DNA of 64,000 bases from Galeruca laticollis (lineage: Eukaryota > Arthropoda > Insecta > Coleoptera > Chrysomelidae), in assembly GCA_963921935.1 (NCBI GenBank), contig OY998179.1, forward strand, positions 64,324,304 through 64,388,303. Direction: 5' to 3'. Under the pieces are notes generated by a model. It was given only the letters and a program-made list of their open reading frames with translations. It had not been told where the DNA came from and searched no databases. Shown here in pieces: positions 1 to 12,092 of the stretch (positions are counted from its first letter, which is position 1; every line of letters starts with the position of its first letter). The position numbers were made by a program, and so were the translations under genes.

Positions 1-63
1 ATATGTTGCAGATTAAAATCATTCTCAATGACATGAATAAGTTTCTTATCAATGCTATATATA
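1..63 (+). pseudogene. Left fragment of a Jockey-like LINE endonuclease ORF
   Basis: This short stretch is open from base 3. If the mariner-type element at 64-5224 and one of its TA duplications are removed, the frame runs without a shift into the LINE endonuclease frame that resumes at 5227. The joined region has the composition expected just before the conserved endonuclease segment. It is cut off by the window start, so the rest of the LINE's 5' part is not visible. Confidence 0.5.
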
Positions 64-351
64 CAGAGTGGAAAATCTAACTGGAACAAATTCTGTAACT
101 TGATAAATAAAGGTTTATCGCAAAATTCCTGGAACACGTCAATTTTTATTTTCAATGGGGCATATAACAGAGAGATTTGTTTATCTCTTCAATTATCTGG
201 GGGGGTTGCAGACAACCCCAACTTATTTTTTTAAATGGAAGGGTAGGTTGATTAATTTTTTATTTGAAAGCTTTTTCAATTGTAAATACAATTCCACTTT
301 TTTTTGTTATTTGTTATAAGCAATGTGTCGGAAAATTACTTTAATGTATAG

Positions 352-3300
352 TAGGGTGGAGCGAAAAAACAAAAATTGGAAATTTTAATTTTAATAGTGC
401 GGAAATTATGCCTATGTTAGATTAAATCATTTTGACATATTATTTTTTCTAATTCGATTTTTTCTTCTGCCTCCCCAACAGCCCTAACTTTTTTAAAAAA
501 TTTAATTTTTGGGAATAGTTAAGCCTCCAACGGTATTTTAAAAAATATATAATATAAAATTCTAATAGGACTCAAAGCTATAACAAAAGAATGCTTTACC
601 ATGCACCATAAATAATTTTAACAAAAAAGTGCGCCTTTTGCCTCCCCAAAGGCCTTAAAATATAAGAAAAATTAGTTTTTCCGCACAGTAAGTTTTGACC
701 GCCAATAACATCAATAAATTGCTTTCGTTATAATAAAACGGTTAAGAAGCAAATTTTCCCACCTGTAAACTGTCCAGACTCGTCTAAATGAATAATTTGC
801 GCATGCGTCGACAAGATCTAACGCGCAAAGGTGCGTTATTGTGCCTTTGTGGCGTTTCCCCCACCGTCGCACCCTCCTACTGGCTTTGTTTTAGCGCTAG
901 TCGTTTTAAGTCTACATGAGAACTTAGTCGCGAACGTTTAGCGTTTTGTTAGTGCGTGTTTTGTTTTTTACGTGTAGTTCTGTTTTTTAAAAATGGCCAA
1001 ATCAGGGCTATCCGGATTAACAAGATGTGCTGTAAACTGCCCGGTGTTTGGACAACCATCGAAATTGCCTGAAAATGTTCTACCAACCTACGAACAAGTT
1101 ATGAAGTTTTGTGCCTGGATTAGGTTCAATAAAAAAGTAAGTAAAAAAGAACCCGTATTCTCTGAAATATCCCAAGAGGTTGCGGTAAAATTGGAAGAAC
1201 TTTGGCATAAAGCATCTATTGCTACAGTTTCTCATGCCAGGATATTACAGCTTCTGAAATCATATCATGACAAATTTATGAAACTTATGAAGCCGTTTAA
1301 AAACAGACAAGTTAGTGAAACTTACAAAGCTAAAATAGAACGTTTTAGAGACGAAAGTAAAACACTTTTTGATATAGCAGCGTGCAAATGCAAAGTCTTT
1401 GCTTCTTGTACCTGTGAAAAAACTAAAAAGGTGTCTGTTGATGAGCAAGAATTCCTCTTAGATCAAGGAGGAGCAAGAAAAATGATAATAAGTGCAGTGG
1501 ATGTAAAGAAAACGACAAAGCTGATAAAAAGAGAAGAAAGGCAAAAAAAGGATGCTTCTCGAACATTACCTACCTTAGAAGTAACGGATCCGGGAGTGTC
1601 AGCTGCCTGTGAGTTATCGTCCAATTCCGAGTCTAACGAATCCTCTGATAGTGAGTTTGAATTGCTTCAAGTACCACCGCCCACGCCTTCAACATTCGAA
1701 AATATTAAAATGAAACAGCAAATGCGAATTCAGCTCACGACATTTGCAAAAACATGCGACAGACATAGAATATCAGATAGATCAGCCGCTGCTCTTACGT
1801 CTACCGTTCTAAATGATATTGGAATAGTATCACCAGAAGATCCTTCTAAAATTATCGATCGAAGTAAAGTTAGGAGGGAGAGGCGTAAAACTCGTTCTAA
1901 TCTCCGGGAGCAAGAAATGGCTCCGAATATGATTAAGTTACGTGGTATCTACTTTGACGGGCGCAAAGATAAGACTCTAGCCCAAGTCAAAAAAGGAAGC
2001 AAGTTTTACCGTCAAACGATTATAGAAGAACATATAAGTTTAGTGCAAGAACCAGAATGTAAGTATATCGGTCATGTGTCTCCTACTTCTGGTTCAGCAC
2101 TAAGTATTAAAACAAGCATCGTTCAAATGTTAGAAGAAAACGACATTGATACTACGGAATTAGAAGCTATTGGCTGTGACGGGACAGTTGTAAACACCGG
2201 TGTTAAAGGCGGTGTAATAAGACTCTTAGAAGAACACTATAAATAACCGCTGCAGTGGTTTGTTTGTATGTTACACGCAAATGAACTTCCACTTCGACAT
2301 CTTTTTAATCATTTAGATGGAGACACTACCGGGCCTCGTGGGTTTGCAGGTGCTATCGGAAAGCAGCTAGAGAAGTGCGATAATTTGCCAGTAATTCAGT
2401 TTAAGACCATTAAAGGCAATGTACCCGAAATACCAAAAAATATTTTGGAAGATTTAAGTACTGATCAAAAATATTTGTTTGAAATATGTCAGGTAATTGC
2501 TAGTGGTCGCAATACGTCTGTTTCAAACCGAAATCCTGGAAAACTGGCTCATTCGCAGTGAGTGACGACTGCGAATTGCATTCTTAGACTTTATATTTCA
2601 AGTGTAAATCCAAGCCCAAACTTGACCAAGCTAGCAGAATATGTAATGAAGGTTTATGCCCCGATGTGGTTTACTATAAAGTCAAAGCAACATGTAAAGA
2701 TGGTGCAAAACACGTCTTGCAAATGATACAGTTATCTCGATATTTAGATGAAGAGTTGAGACAAATTGTAGACGCTGTAATACAACGAAATGGCTTTTTT
2801 GGACATCATGAAAATGTACTTCTTAGTATGATTACTGACGAAAGAAAGCATATACGAGAACTTGGACTTCGTCGAATTTTAAAAGTAAGAAGTTCTTTGC
2901 CGCAAAATAGTGTTAGAGTATTTAAACTCTCTCCTTTCTGTTTTAATGCAAATGAGTACTATGAACTGATCGACTGGCAAAAGTGTAACCTAACGGAACC
3001 TCCCATACTTTCTAGAGTTTCCACAAAAGATCTGAAAGAACTGATTTAAAATCCAGAGTCAATTGATATTGATTTTGGAAAGTACCCTTGTCACACACAG
3101 TGTGTTGAACGGTGTGTCAAGCTCGTCACAGAAGCTTCTGCTGCAGTTTGTGGTCCTGATTCTAGAGATGGATTTATAAGGACACGAGCCGATTCTAGAA
3201 AAGACATGCCTTCCTTTAACACAAAATCAGAATTTGCATTTAAAAGGTAGCATGTTTTAAATTTTTTTTTTACTATTACTGTAAAATTGATAATTTTGTT

Positions 3301-3704
3301 AATAAATATCAAAAGTATGCTTTTGTTGTTAAATTTTTCCTAGAAAAAAAACTTATAAAAAGTATTCGAAATCACTAGAAATTGCGTCTATTTGGGAAGA
3401 CGGAGAAGGCAGCTAAGGTAAGTATTTTGTGGAATATTTTTTTAAAAGACCCAGGAGACTGTTAACTAGCTTATAATTTGTATAAAATGATTTTTTATGC
3501 AACATAATAAAAATTCCAATTTATTTACAGTACTGTAAAAAAAATAATTTTTTTCTAAATTTCACAACAACTGGGGAGGCAGAAGATATTGTTCCATTTT
3601 TTCCAAGCTCTTACAGATACTTAAAGGTAGTGTTAGGCAACTTTTCTGAGGTATTACATTTCGATATATATATATTTTTCTACCCCCTCTTTCACTCCAC
3701 CCTA
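352..3704 (+). mobile_element. DNA transposon with 8-bp TSD (hAT-like), nested in the mariner-type element
   Basis: Short inverted ends read TAGGGTGGAGCGAAA at 352 and the complement of TAGGGTGGAGTGAAA ending at 3704. They are flanked by an exact 8-bp repeat, ATGTATAG, at 344-351 and 3705-3712. An 8-bp duplication with this kind of terminus is typical of hAT elements. P-like or unassigned superfamilies sharing 8-bp duplications remain possible because the encoded protein shows no hAT domain I can name with certainty. Confidence 0.75.
993..3250 (+). pseudogene. Decayed transposase-like gene of the 8-bp-TSD element
   Basis: A long frame starts at ATG 993 and runs 417 codons to a TAA. The same frame continues past that stop (from about 2247) with sequence that reads like the rest of one protein, including the block HANELPLRHLFNHLDGD. 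A second in-frame TGA lies near 2560, a frameshift near 2666 and another TAA at 3047. The tail is open to 3250. The N-terminal third has a Cys-rich cluster (around codons 130-140) and a Ser/Glu-rich acidic stretch. I know this protein type as a frequent insect repeat-encoded protein but cannot assign catalytic residues. The gene cannot give a full product as it stands. Confidence 0.65.
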
Positions 3705-3849
3705 ATGTATAGATACATTTTTTCTTACTTGATATGTAGCCCAATAAACCAATAAAAAACCTGCTCGATAGTTTTTTGAACTGAACGTGATTGATTTGTT
3801 AGTACTTGTTTGCATTTCAACGCGTAAATAACAAACGCAAAATAAGAAA

Positions 3850-4923
3850 ATGCCCTATTTGACCGAAACGCATTTTATCGAAATTTTAATGATGGTCGGA
3901 TATGGGGACAGAAGTCGACAGGTTGAAGTCGCTCGTTTGTTTACTGAAGTTCATCCAGAATTACCTTCAATTAATCGAAGTACGATTAGCAAAATGGAAA
4001 CTCGATATCGGGACCTGGGCCACGTAAGGGATGCTCCTAGACAAAAGGTTTTAAAAGTTGACGAAGAAGCCCAGTTGAACATATTGCTGCAAGTTAAAGA
4101 AAATCCTGTTACTCCAGCTAGGCAAATAGCTCGCGTTCATGGTGTCAGTCACACAAGCGTTTTAAAAATTCTTAAAGAAGCAAAAAGCACCTATATAGGA
4201 TGCAAAACCTGCGGCAGCTTAACGAAGATGATCCTAATCGTAGACTCGAATTTTGCGAATGAATTATGGCTTCTATCGATGGTGGACAAAGTGCTTTGGA
4301 ATGGGTGCTATTTTCTGATGAGGCTACGTTCACATTACATGGGCACGTTAATCGACAGAACTGCCGTAATTGGGCTGACGAAAATCCCCGTTGAATGCGT
4401 GAATCCCATACCCAAAGACCTCAAAAAAACCAACGTCTGGGCTGGAGTTATTGGGGATCGCATAGTAGGTCCGTTTTTTTCAATGGAAACGTAACCGGAG
4501 AAACATACCTTAATATGCTTGAGGAAGAACTGATTTCTACTTTAGTAAATTTATTCCCCAATAATTTGGATCCCAACATATTTGACCAACGGATGTAGGA
4601 TAGGGCACCACCACATTTTGCTCAAAATGTACGGACCTATCTTAACGAAGTGTTTCCAAATAGGTCGATTGGAAGAAGGGGCCCAATTGAGTGGCCAGTA
4701 AGATCACCCGATCTTACTCCATTAGATTTGTTTATGAGAATATCTAAAGAGCAAAGTTTATGCCACTAAACCTAACGAGATCGACGACCTTCAACAAAGA
4801 ATCTGGGACGAAATTAGGCAAGTAACGCTGGAAGTGTTACAAAACGTTCGGAATGCTATTTATAATCGATTAGGATATTGTCAGCAACAAGGTGGAGTGC
4901 ACTTTGAACATTTATTGCATTAA
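3850..4923 (+). pseudogene. Decayed mariner-type (IS630 family) transposase
   Basis: Translation from ATG 3850 gives an N-terminal helix-turn-helix region (about residues 1-110) typical of insect mariner-type transposases. The catalytic part is recognisable only as fragments in different frames: TNVWAGVIGDRIVGPFF near 4425-4480, the NLDPNIF region near 4565, and the ARTYLNEVF-like, PNR.IGRRGPIEWPVRSPDL-like segment near 4625-4720. It ends with GGVHFEHLLH before TAA 4921-4923. Several frameshifts and stops show it is dead. Its relatives use a DDE/DDD triad, of which the segment around 4700-4720 would hold the last acidic residue. Confidence 0.75.
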
Positions 4924-5226
4924 AGTAATTTGAGTAAATATTTCCTAATTCATTCTTTTCCAACACATTGCTTATAAAAAGTAACAAAAAAAGTGGAATT
5001 GTATTTACAATTGAAAGAGCTTTCAAATAAAAAATTGATCAACTTACGCTTCCATTTAAAAAAAAGTTGGGGTTGTCTGCAACCTCCCCAGATAATTGAA
5101 AAGATAAACAAATCTCTTTGTGATATGCCCCATTGAGAATAAAAGTTGACGTGTTTCAGGAATTTTGCGATAAACCTTTATTTATCAAGTTTCAGAATTT
5201 TTTCCAGTCAGACTTTCCACTCTGTA

Positions 5227-7345
5227 AATCAACAAAAAGCAATCTCGATCAATTCGTTATCAGTCTTCAACATAACTTTGAGAGTTCAGCATTCCAACCA
5301 GAAAGTTATAAAATTTTCATTAGTGATTTGAATATCGACCTACTAGAAGATAATGAATATATTACAGACTATAACAACACACCTAACGAATTCGGTTACA
5401 TTTCCACGTTTAATAATCCAACATGAATACAGGGTAGACGTAGTTCATGCATTGACCACATATTTTTAAAATCCAAATTCAACGTACTCGATCAAATACT
5501 GCCCCTAGTATTGCAAACCGACATTACAGATCATTTCTCAACAATACTACAGATAGTACTGGAAAAGACCAAATGCCCCTAGGAACAAGAAATAGTGAAA
5601 TACATAAATGAAACAAAACTTAAAAATACAATTAGACAAAAATCTTGGGATTTCTTATACTTGAATCAAGATCCTAACTATGCAACAAATACATTCATTG
5701 AAACACTTCAAAAATATATAGACAACGTTTGAGAAGAAACCCAAATAACAACGAACTTAAACTCCAATACAAAAAATATAGAAACGAATTGTCGACTCTA
5801 ATTAAAAAAACTAAGTTCAAATACTATAAAAACAAAATCGAACTGAAAAAATCAAACACAAAAGCTTCATGGAATGTGGTCCAAGAAGTAAGTAACACCA
5901 AAAAATCGGAGAACTCTATAGATAATATTGAAAATGAACTAGGAGAGTTATTAACAAATCCTAAGGACATCGCAAACGAATTCAATACCTCATTCAATGG
6001 CACTGGGACAAGACTTGCTCAAAATATGAACTCAGATCCTAACTACAAAATCGATAGACGCTCCCTCCCAAACTCAATTACACTCCTACCCACAAACACA
6101 CTTGAAGTAAACATCATTATTCAAGAGTTGAAAACCACAAAGCCGTGGGATCAGACGTAATCAAAACGGAAACGCTCAAAGTTACCGCGTCATTAATAAC
6201 TGAACCATTAACTTACATCTTCAACAAATGCATATAAACTGGTATCTGGCCTAGACCATTCAGTTATCATTCCAATATATAAAAAAGGTAACAAAAAACT
6301 GACAGAAAATTATAGACCCATTTCATTAATCACCCACTTATCAAAAATATTTGAGAAACTCCTAAAAAACAGACTACAAAATTTTATAAATAAATATAAC
6401 ATACTTTCCGAAAGACAATATCGTTTTCGAGAAAAAACGTCCACTCAAGATGCTCTTCTGACCCTTAGTGAAAAAATATATAACTCGTTAAACAACAACA
6501 AACCCTGTGTCTATGTGTTTGCATTGATTTATCGAGAGTATTTGATACTGTTAGCCACGAACTGCTCTTTCTGTCGCTGGAGGACATCGGTATCAGAAAT
6601 ACTTGCTTAGATGTATTCAAAAGTTTTATTACAAATAGGTTTCAGACAGTCCGAATAAACGGTTATGGCAGTTAATCGGTAGTCGTACAATGTGGAGTGC
6701 CTCAAGGTACGGTCCTTGGATCCTTACTTTTCAACATATACATGAATGGATTGTTTTCTGTGAAAAGCAGAGGCAACATTATCGGTTTCGCAGACGATAC
6801 CGCGATTTTCTACGACGCGGATACCTGGACAGAAGTAAAAGAAATAGTAGAAACAGACTTTATTATCATTAAAAAATGGCTTGCAAGTAGGTTGCTAACT
6901 ATAAACTTTCAAAAAACCAACTTCCCACCTTTCAGTTGTAACAAAACAAATCTTTACTCAGCTCAACATCCTGGATGGTGAAAACAATCTCACACTTACA
7001 GCTGAAAGTAACATAAAGTAATTAGGAGTCGTAATAGACTGGCACATGAAATGGGACACACACATCAACTACGTAGCCAGAAAACTACAATGTGTCCTTT
7101 ATAAATTAAGATACATGAAAAGAATTCTTCCTGTCCATCATTTGCTCACACTATATCATGCACTCGTTGAAAGTCACTTTCGATACGGTTTATTAGCATG
7201 GGGAGGTGCACTAAAATCCCACATCCGACCCCTTGAAGTTCTACAACGACGATTCGTGAAAATTATTCTAAGTAAGAACTCAAGATCTCCAAGTGATCTA
7301 CTATTTCAAGAATTAGAGGTACTCTACGTTAAACAACTCTATTAG
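5227..7345 (+). pseudogene. Jockey-like non-LTR retrotransposon ORF2 (endonuclease + reverse transcriptase), decayed
   Basis: The first part (5227-5560) encodes the C-terminal half of an AP-type endonuclease with the SCIDHIF and ITDHF signatures. The linker and RT N-terminus are at 5729-6160. RT blocks follow: ENYRPISLI near 6310, a damaged palm block near 6520, PQGTVLGSLLFNIYMNGLF from 6697 and the catalytic FADDTAIF at about 6785-6810. The thumb and C-terminal part, with SHFRYGLLAWGG, is at 7046-7345. Stops and frameshifts separate the pieces. This LINE is the host of the mariner-type insertion; its start lies left of the window. Jockey/CR1-like assignment rests on domain order only. Confidence 0.8.
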
Positions 7346-8190
7346 TACAATGTCAACTTGAAGTACTATATAACAAAACATTAGTCAAACTCACCAAAAC
7401 AAACCTATAACACTAGACAAAGAAATAACTATGTAATACTACAAATAACAAAATCACTGCTGAAAACTAGTTTTTCAATTCTTTACCTAAACTAATTCGC
7501 GCTTTACCCAAGTCATTCCAATTCAAAAAACAGCTGAAAATGTTCATGAAGAGATCTAAAGTTCGAGTCTTTTGAGAATGATTATTTTAATCAATCAGTA
7601 TTGACCAAGAAATTTCCTCGTTATATTTCGTATACATTTTTTATCTCTATCCCATTTCCGTGTGTGTTAAATATGAATACGCCTCAAGAAATATTGTTAT
7701 TTTATTACATTTTATATATATTTTATCTTTCACACTTTTACCCATATCAAAATTGTTGTTGCAACTGACTAACATTCCGATTTATCTGTAGTATTATATG
7801 TCCTAAAATGGTAAATAAATATTATTTTTATAACATTTTATTTCATGATAGTACTGTATTTCGTTCATGTTATTTGTAGTTTATAACAATATTGTATTGA
7901 CTTCACCTCAATGGATTATGTACTTAGTTTCTACTGTATTTAGGCCTAATTATAATTTAAAATTCTTTGTCGTTGACTCTACTTTATACATATAATTTGA
8001 AGTGTTTTTATTTATATTGAATTTGAATAGTTTATAACTTATTGTGTTGCATGTGACCATTGTATATGTTTCAATTATATTTTTTTGCGAAACAAGTGTA
8101 ATAACACTTATCGCCAACATACTTCATTCACTTCATGTAGTGTTCTTGTAAAACCATATTTTTGAATAAAGTTATTATTGTTTAAAAGTT
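7346..8190 (+). other. Probable LINE 3' UTR
   Basis: AT-rich non-coding sequence follows the RT C-terminus. It contains a C-terminal-like fragment (about 7490-7570) and ends near an AATAAA-type signal at about 8165 with a short AT-rich tail. No clear poly(A) run or target duplication marks the exact end. Confidence 0.4.
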
Positions 8191-8244
8191 ATATATATCA
8201 CATACACAGACGGAATCCAGTTAACTACAAAACTTGATTCTTAC

Positions 8245-8328
8245 CTTGCACAACTTGTCTTTGAACCGTACCATGGTGATTTGCTGCTTTCAATGTCGTA
8301 GTCCTTCTGACTATGCTGTAATTCCATT
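8245..8328 (-). CDS. Possible internal exon of an unidentified host gene
   Basis: On the minus strand an 84-nt block is bounded by a good acceptor (TTGTTACAG, intron side at 8329-8337) and a consensus donor (CAAG then GTAAGAATC, intron side from 8244 down). Its length is a multiple of three, two of its three frames are open, and its base composition is less AT-rich than its flanks. No known domain is recognisable in 28 residues and no neighbouring exon was found within the window. It could also be part of an unrecognised repeat or a chance pair of splice motifs. Confidence 0.3.
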
Positions 8329-8667
8329 CTGTAACAATAGATATAATACACTAGTATCAATGTAAACATCAAATTGCACAAGATTCATATTTCAGCAAAT
8401 ATTAGGAATTTGCCATTACATGGTCGATTCATCAAGGTTACAAAACTCATTATGTAGATGAAATTATCTTTGGGCATGTTCCACTGATTCACCATTTTTT
8501 TCTCCAATTCTCAACATTTGGGAGTATGTATTCATTTAGTCAACGATTTGAATATACAAATTTGAATCAAGATACTAACGCTATTAGGTACACTATAACA
8601 GCAATAATTCTTTGAATAACAGTATGGAGTCAGTCATATGCGAAGTTACTATTAAAACTAAATAACG

Positions 8668-8905
8668 CAAGAAAATAAGCCTCAAAGAGTAAACTCACTG
8701 CCCTACAAGTACTTATTTAGATATCTAATAATCACAATAGATAACGTTAGCAAGGAAAACAATTATATAAGACATAATATATCAAGTACATCTAAAGTAG
8801 TGAGAAATTATTTTGCTTGGTAACGTTATCTATTGTAATCATTAGATATCCAAATAAGTCTTTGTAGGGCGGTGATTTGACTCTTTGAAGCCATTTTCTT
8901 CTATT
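8668..8905. mobile_element. Foldback MITE, about 240 bp
   Basis: The segment around 8668-8770 is repeated in inverted orientation at about 8812-8905. Shared blocks include the complement pairs around CCCTACAAG, AGATATCTAAT and CAATAGATAACGTTA. The loop is about 40-50 bp. There is no coding capacity. It resembles a non-autonomous DNA transposon. Confidence 0.65.
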
Positions 8906-10390
8906 GAATTCCAACATGTAGCAAACATGTTCAACTTTAAGTCGCGTATAATGACAAATTGATTACGATGGTATATGTTAAAATGTATGTTAGTTTCGTT
9001 CATATACACACAATAGACAAGTTACAGTATTTCACATATCTAAGGAATGTATAAATATTTTCATGTTTACCCAAATATTGACGAATTAGAGTTGTATACC
9101 ACTGTCAAAATCAAAGGTTGTGGTGAATTTCAGAGTAAGAGAATTTTTAATATTGTCATCAAATTCAATAAGAAATGTAATGGAGTTGATAACTTATATT
9201 ACTAGTATCTCAGCAAAACCTGATGTTTATTTAGGTTAATTTTTTGTGATATTAGATTCCAAAATATGATAAGTTGAGCCTTCTTCAATGTTTTGTAAAT
9301 TTTCATCCCTATAAACATTTACTTCCCTATGAACATATACATACCCGAAATTTGTAGATATCAAGATATTAATTCACTGTTTTGCCTGATAATTTTGAAA
9401 GAGGAAAACTACTTAAACAATGACAAAACATTTTATACTTCATCTCGATATAGATATAGACTAGACAAATTGAGAGAAAATAAAGTTTAATGTTTAAACA
9501 TCAGGTAGGCATCAAATGAAATGTAACTTCTGTCATTCTGACGATGATATTTAATATCGAAGCAATTGTCAAATTTCTTAGAATTTTTAGCGTTTTCTTC
9601 AATATATTGTGGAATTATCTAGAAACAGTAAGTTTCATTTATAACAGTAAAATGAGTAGATTCCACGGAGTGAGGATCGAGACAGTTAATTTCATGATAT
9701 CAATATGTTAAACAATCCACTAAATGAAATTTTCTTGAAAACATATTACCAACTTTTACCTATCTCAATTTAGAATTTCAATCGGAAAATTGATATTAAA
9801 TTGTTTTTTTAACTCCAGACTACCTAAAAAACAGATTTAGAAAATATCCCGTATCGTAATCTGCAAAATTTTCTTTCAACCGATAAATCTGGGTATTTAG
9901 GTCCTAAAGCCGCTGGGGATTGATTAAGCACCGCTTGAAAAACATTGTAAAAAATATTGTTAAAATTAAATGTCTGGATGTCTATATTGAGGCAGTGGAC
10001 CAGATACACAAACGGTTTCCTTTTATTCCCGGGAAACAAAAAAACTTAAATTACAAATCTTATTAAATCCTTCAAATATTTAAAAAAACTGAAAGTATAG
10101 GTCCTCTGGGTTTAATGTATTCAAATCTTGTTAATGACATTAATACCTTGGATAGAGAGTTTAGAAATTAAAATATCCATACTTTGGATGAAATTGAGTT
10201 TTGGGAGGAACTGTGCAATGTCAAGAAGGGAGACAACAGTCTTGTCTATACAGAATTTTGGGTATTCTATTTACATTAACCACAGAGCAGCACAAGTGTG
10301 GAAAGATTAATTTTGAAATGAACATGAACGAAACAAAATTTCGAAGTAGATTATAGGTTCCAAAACGTTGAAAATAGAATTTAACACACT

Positions 10391-10660
10391 GCAAATCCAT
10401 TAGTAACACCTATTCATATTCAATCAGAATGATATTTTTTATTTGCTTATGCAATTTTACGCTCAATCCCCAATGAATTAGGTGGAGTGAATGCTTTAGT
10501 TATATCAATTTTGCTATTTTATACCTTCTACCATTTATTAATCAAAAAGAAGTTTTAAGATCTCAATTTTATCCAATTAATAAATTAATATTTTGATCAA
10601 TATTTTCTATTATTATTCTATGAATCGGAGCACGTCCTAAGATTAATTCCGTTAAATAAT
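10391..10660 (+). pseudogene. cytb: NUMT: nuclear copy of mitochondrial cytochrome b fragment
   Basis: Read with the invertebrate mitochondrial code (TGA Trp, ATA Met), the stretch from about 10393 gives NPLVTPIHIQ followed by EWYFLFAYAILRSIP, the conserved haem-domain C-terminal part of cytochrome b. After one frameshift near 10535-10545 the frame resumes with LRSQFYPINKLIFW and then ILWIGARP, ending near 10660. Weak similarity may extend a few tens of bases upstream. With nuclear code the frame has stops at the TGA Trp codons. This is a transferred fragment of roughly 90 codons, not a functional gene. Confidence 0.85.
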
Positions 10661-11495
10661 AACAACTGATTTAATTTTCCTATAACTACAGATATTAGTG
10701 ACAATCACAATAATAGTATGTATAAATAAATTTTGATATACATAAGTATAACTACGGTAAACTGATGTTTTGTTTATATAAAAACTTTGTAGACTTTAAT
10801 AAATCATGTCTGAAACATTTTATTTAGTTTGATTTTAATTGTTTTATATATCTTTTGAAAATATGCGAGAAATATAAAATCTGCAGATTTTTGCAAAATC
10901 TGGCAACTTTTAAAGCAAGTTTCTGGTGATTTTAAGTTTTTGAACCTGGCAACATTGCAACTTTATTTCGTTAAAATTACTACAGTCCGGTGCTGTTGTG
11001 ACTTTTTCGTCACATCGACGCAGCCTTAGATCATATATATTAACTATGGCCTAAGGACGCACCGCGGTACTTGAAAGCCCGAAATTACGCGAGTACGTGT
11101 CGTGTCTCGTCGATGGGAACAGGCTAAGGACACTGCAGACCGTGCCATCTATAGAGCCTGTTGAGTAACTAATCGGTAGATAATTCTAAAAAATTAACGA
11201 GAACTGTAACGTCGTTAGTAATCAAATTTTATTGATTTTTATTAAGTACTGCGTATGAACGATGTCATATTGCTCGTCCCTACAGGTTATCTGTCTGTTA
11301 TAGTTTCTTAGTTCATGTGTTGAGGTTATTATGAGGTTTCGGTATTTTGGTGTATTTTTTAATTGCCATAGTGTGATATTTATCTGTTGTTTCGTTGCTT
11401 TACTGTTATTATTTGATAAAACAATATCAAAGTGTATTCTGAAGGAGTCTAATAAGTGGTGTACTCGGTAAGTTTTATTAAAAAAATTGAGCATT
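10661..11495. other. Non-coding region with a GC-richer patch
   Basis: Mostly AT-rich. A patch at about 10985-11165 is GC-richer, holds many CpGs and a short imperfect inverted repeat around the paired CCTTAG and CTAAGG motifs (about 11023-11056). It could be an old repeat end or a promoter-like remnant. Nothing coding is recognised. Confidence 0.35.
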
Positions 11496-11499
11496 CCCA

Positions 11500-11650
11500 G
11501 ATAACACCGTACGTTTTGTGTACGTACGTTTTATGTCATAAAGGCCGAATTACGTCCTTTGTTCTAAAATGTACGTCTTAAAGACGTACATAGTTATATC
11601 TACTATGTACGTCTTGGAAATACAAACTATGTACGTACATTTTATGGCGC
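11500..11650. repeat. Left subterminal ACGTAC-type repeats
   Basis: Many copies of GTACGT/ACGTAC and GACGTACAT in both orientations lie within 150 bp of the left end. In CACTA-type transposons such subterminal repeats are binding sites for element-encoded proteins; that role is inferred here. Confidence 0.6.
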
Positions 11651-12092
11651 TTTCGACATGTATAGCATATTGCGTTGTTTTTACATATTTGTAATACAGA
11701 AGTTAAAAGTATTAATTTGGAATAAAATATGTATGAGAATTTCAGAAACCCAAAACGTTTAGACCTACCATATACCATCCATATTATTGGCTAGCTGTTG
11801 CCGGAAGAAAAGGCCACACCAATTGTTAATACAGAAAGAAGAATACGGTCTTTCATTACATAACCAAAGATTTTGTTAGTTTATGCTTTTGTGTGCCTGT
11901 TGTCTTTATTCTTTTTAACTAAAAATGTGACTAGTTAAAGTGAGTGAATATGATTTCGGGGGAATATTTTACACTATTTTCCCGCTTTTTAGAGGTATAT
12001 AAAGGCGAATCGGGTAATATAAGTCCTTTTATCTTAACGACTCCATTGAAGTGTACACGGTAAGTACCATATAGCTTTAAGGTAATTATAAA

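Larger units (their letters stand above)
64..5224 (+). mobile_element. Tc1/mariner-type DNA transposon with long TIRs, interrupted by a second transposon
   Basis: The ends are CAGAGTGGAAA at 64 and its complement ending at 5224, both next to TA (62-63 and 5225-5226), the target duplication of the IS630/Tc1/mariner superfamily. The terminal inverted repeats are unusually long: about 64-335 mirrors about 4955-5224 with scattered differences. A decayed transposase lies at 3850-4923, and the element at 352-3704 sits between the left TIR and that gene. Without the insert it would be about 1.8 kb. It is inserted in the LINE endonuclease ORF. Confidence 0.85.
8191..10390. other. Sparse AT-rich region
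   Basis: Apart from the candidate exon at 8245-8328 and the foldback MITE at 8668-8905, I see no coding or repeat signal here. Short open frames at 9824-10039 and 10128-10310 have no recognisable domains and look random. Confidence 0.5.

Noticed and set aside
9824..10310. Small genes between the MITE and the NUMT
   Set aside because: Short frames in AT-rich DNA with no domain, no splice context and no repeat relation.
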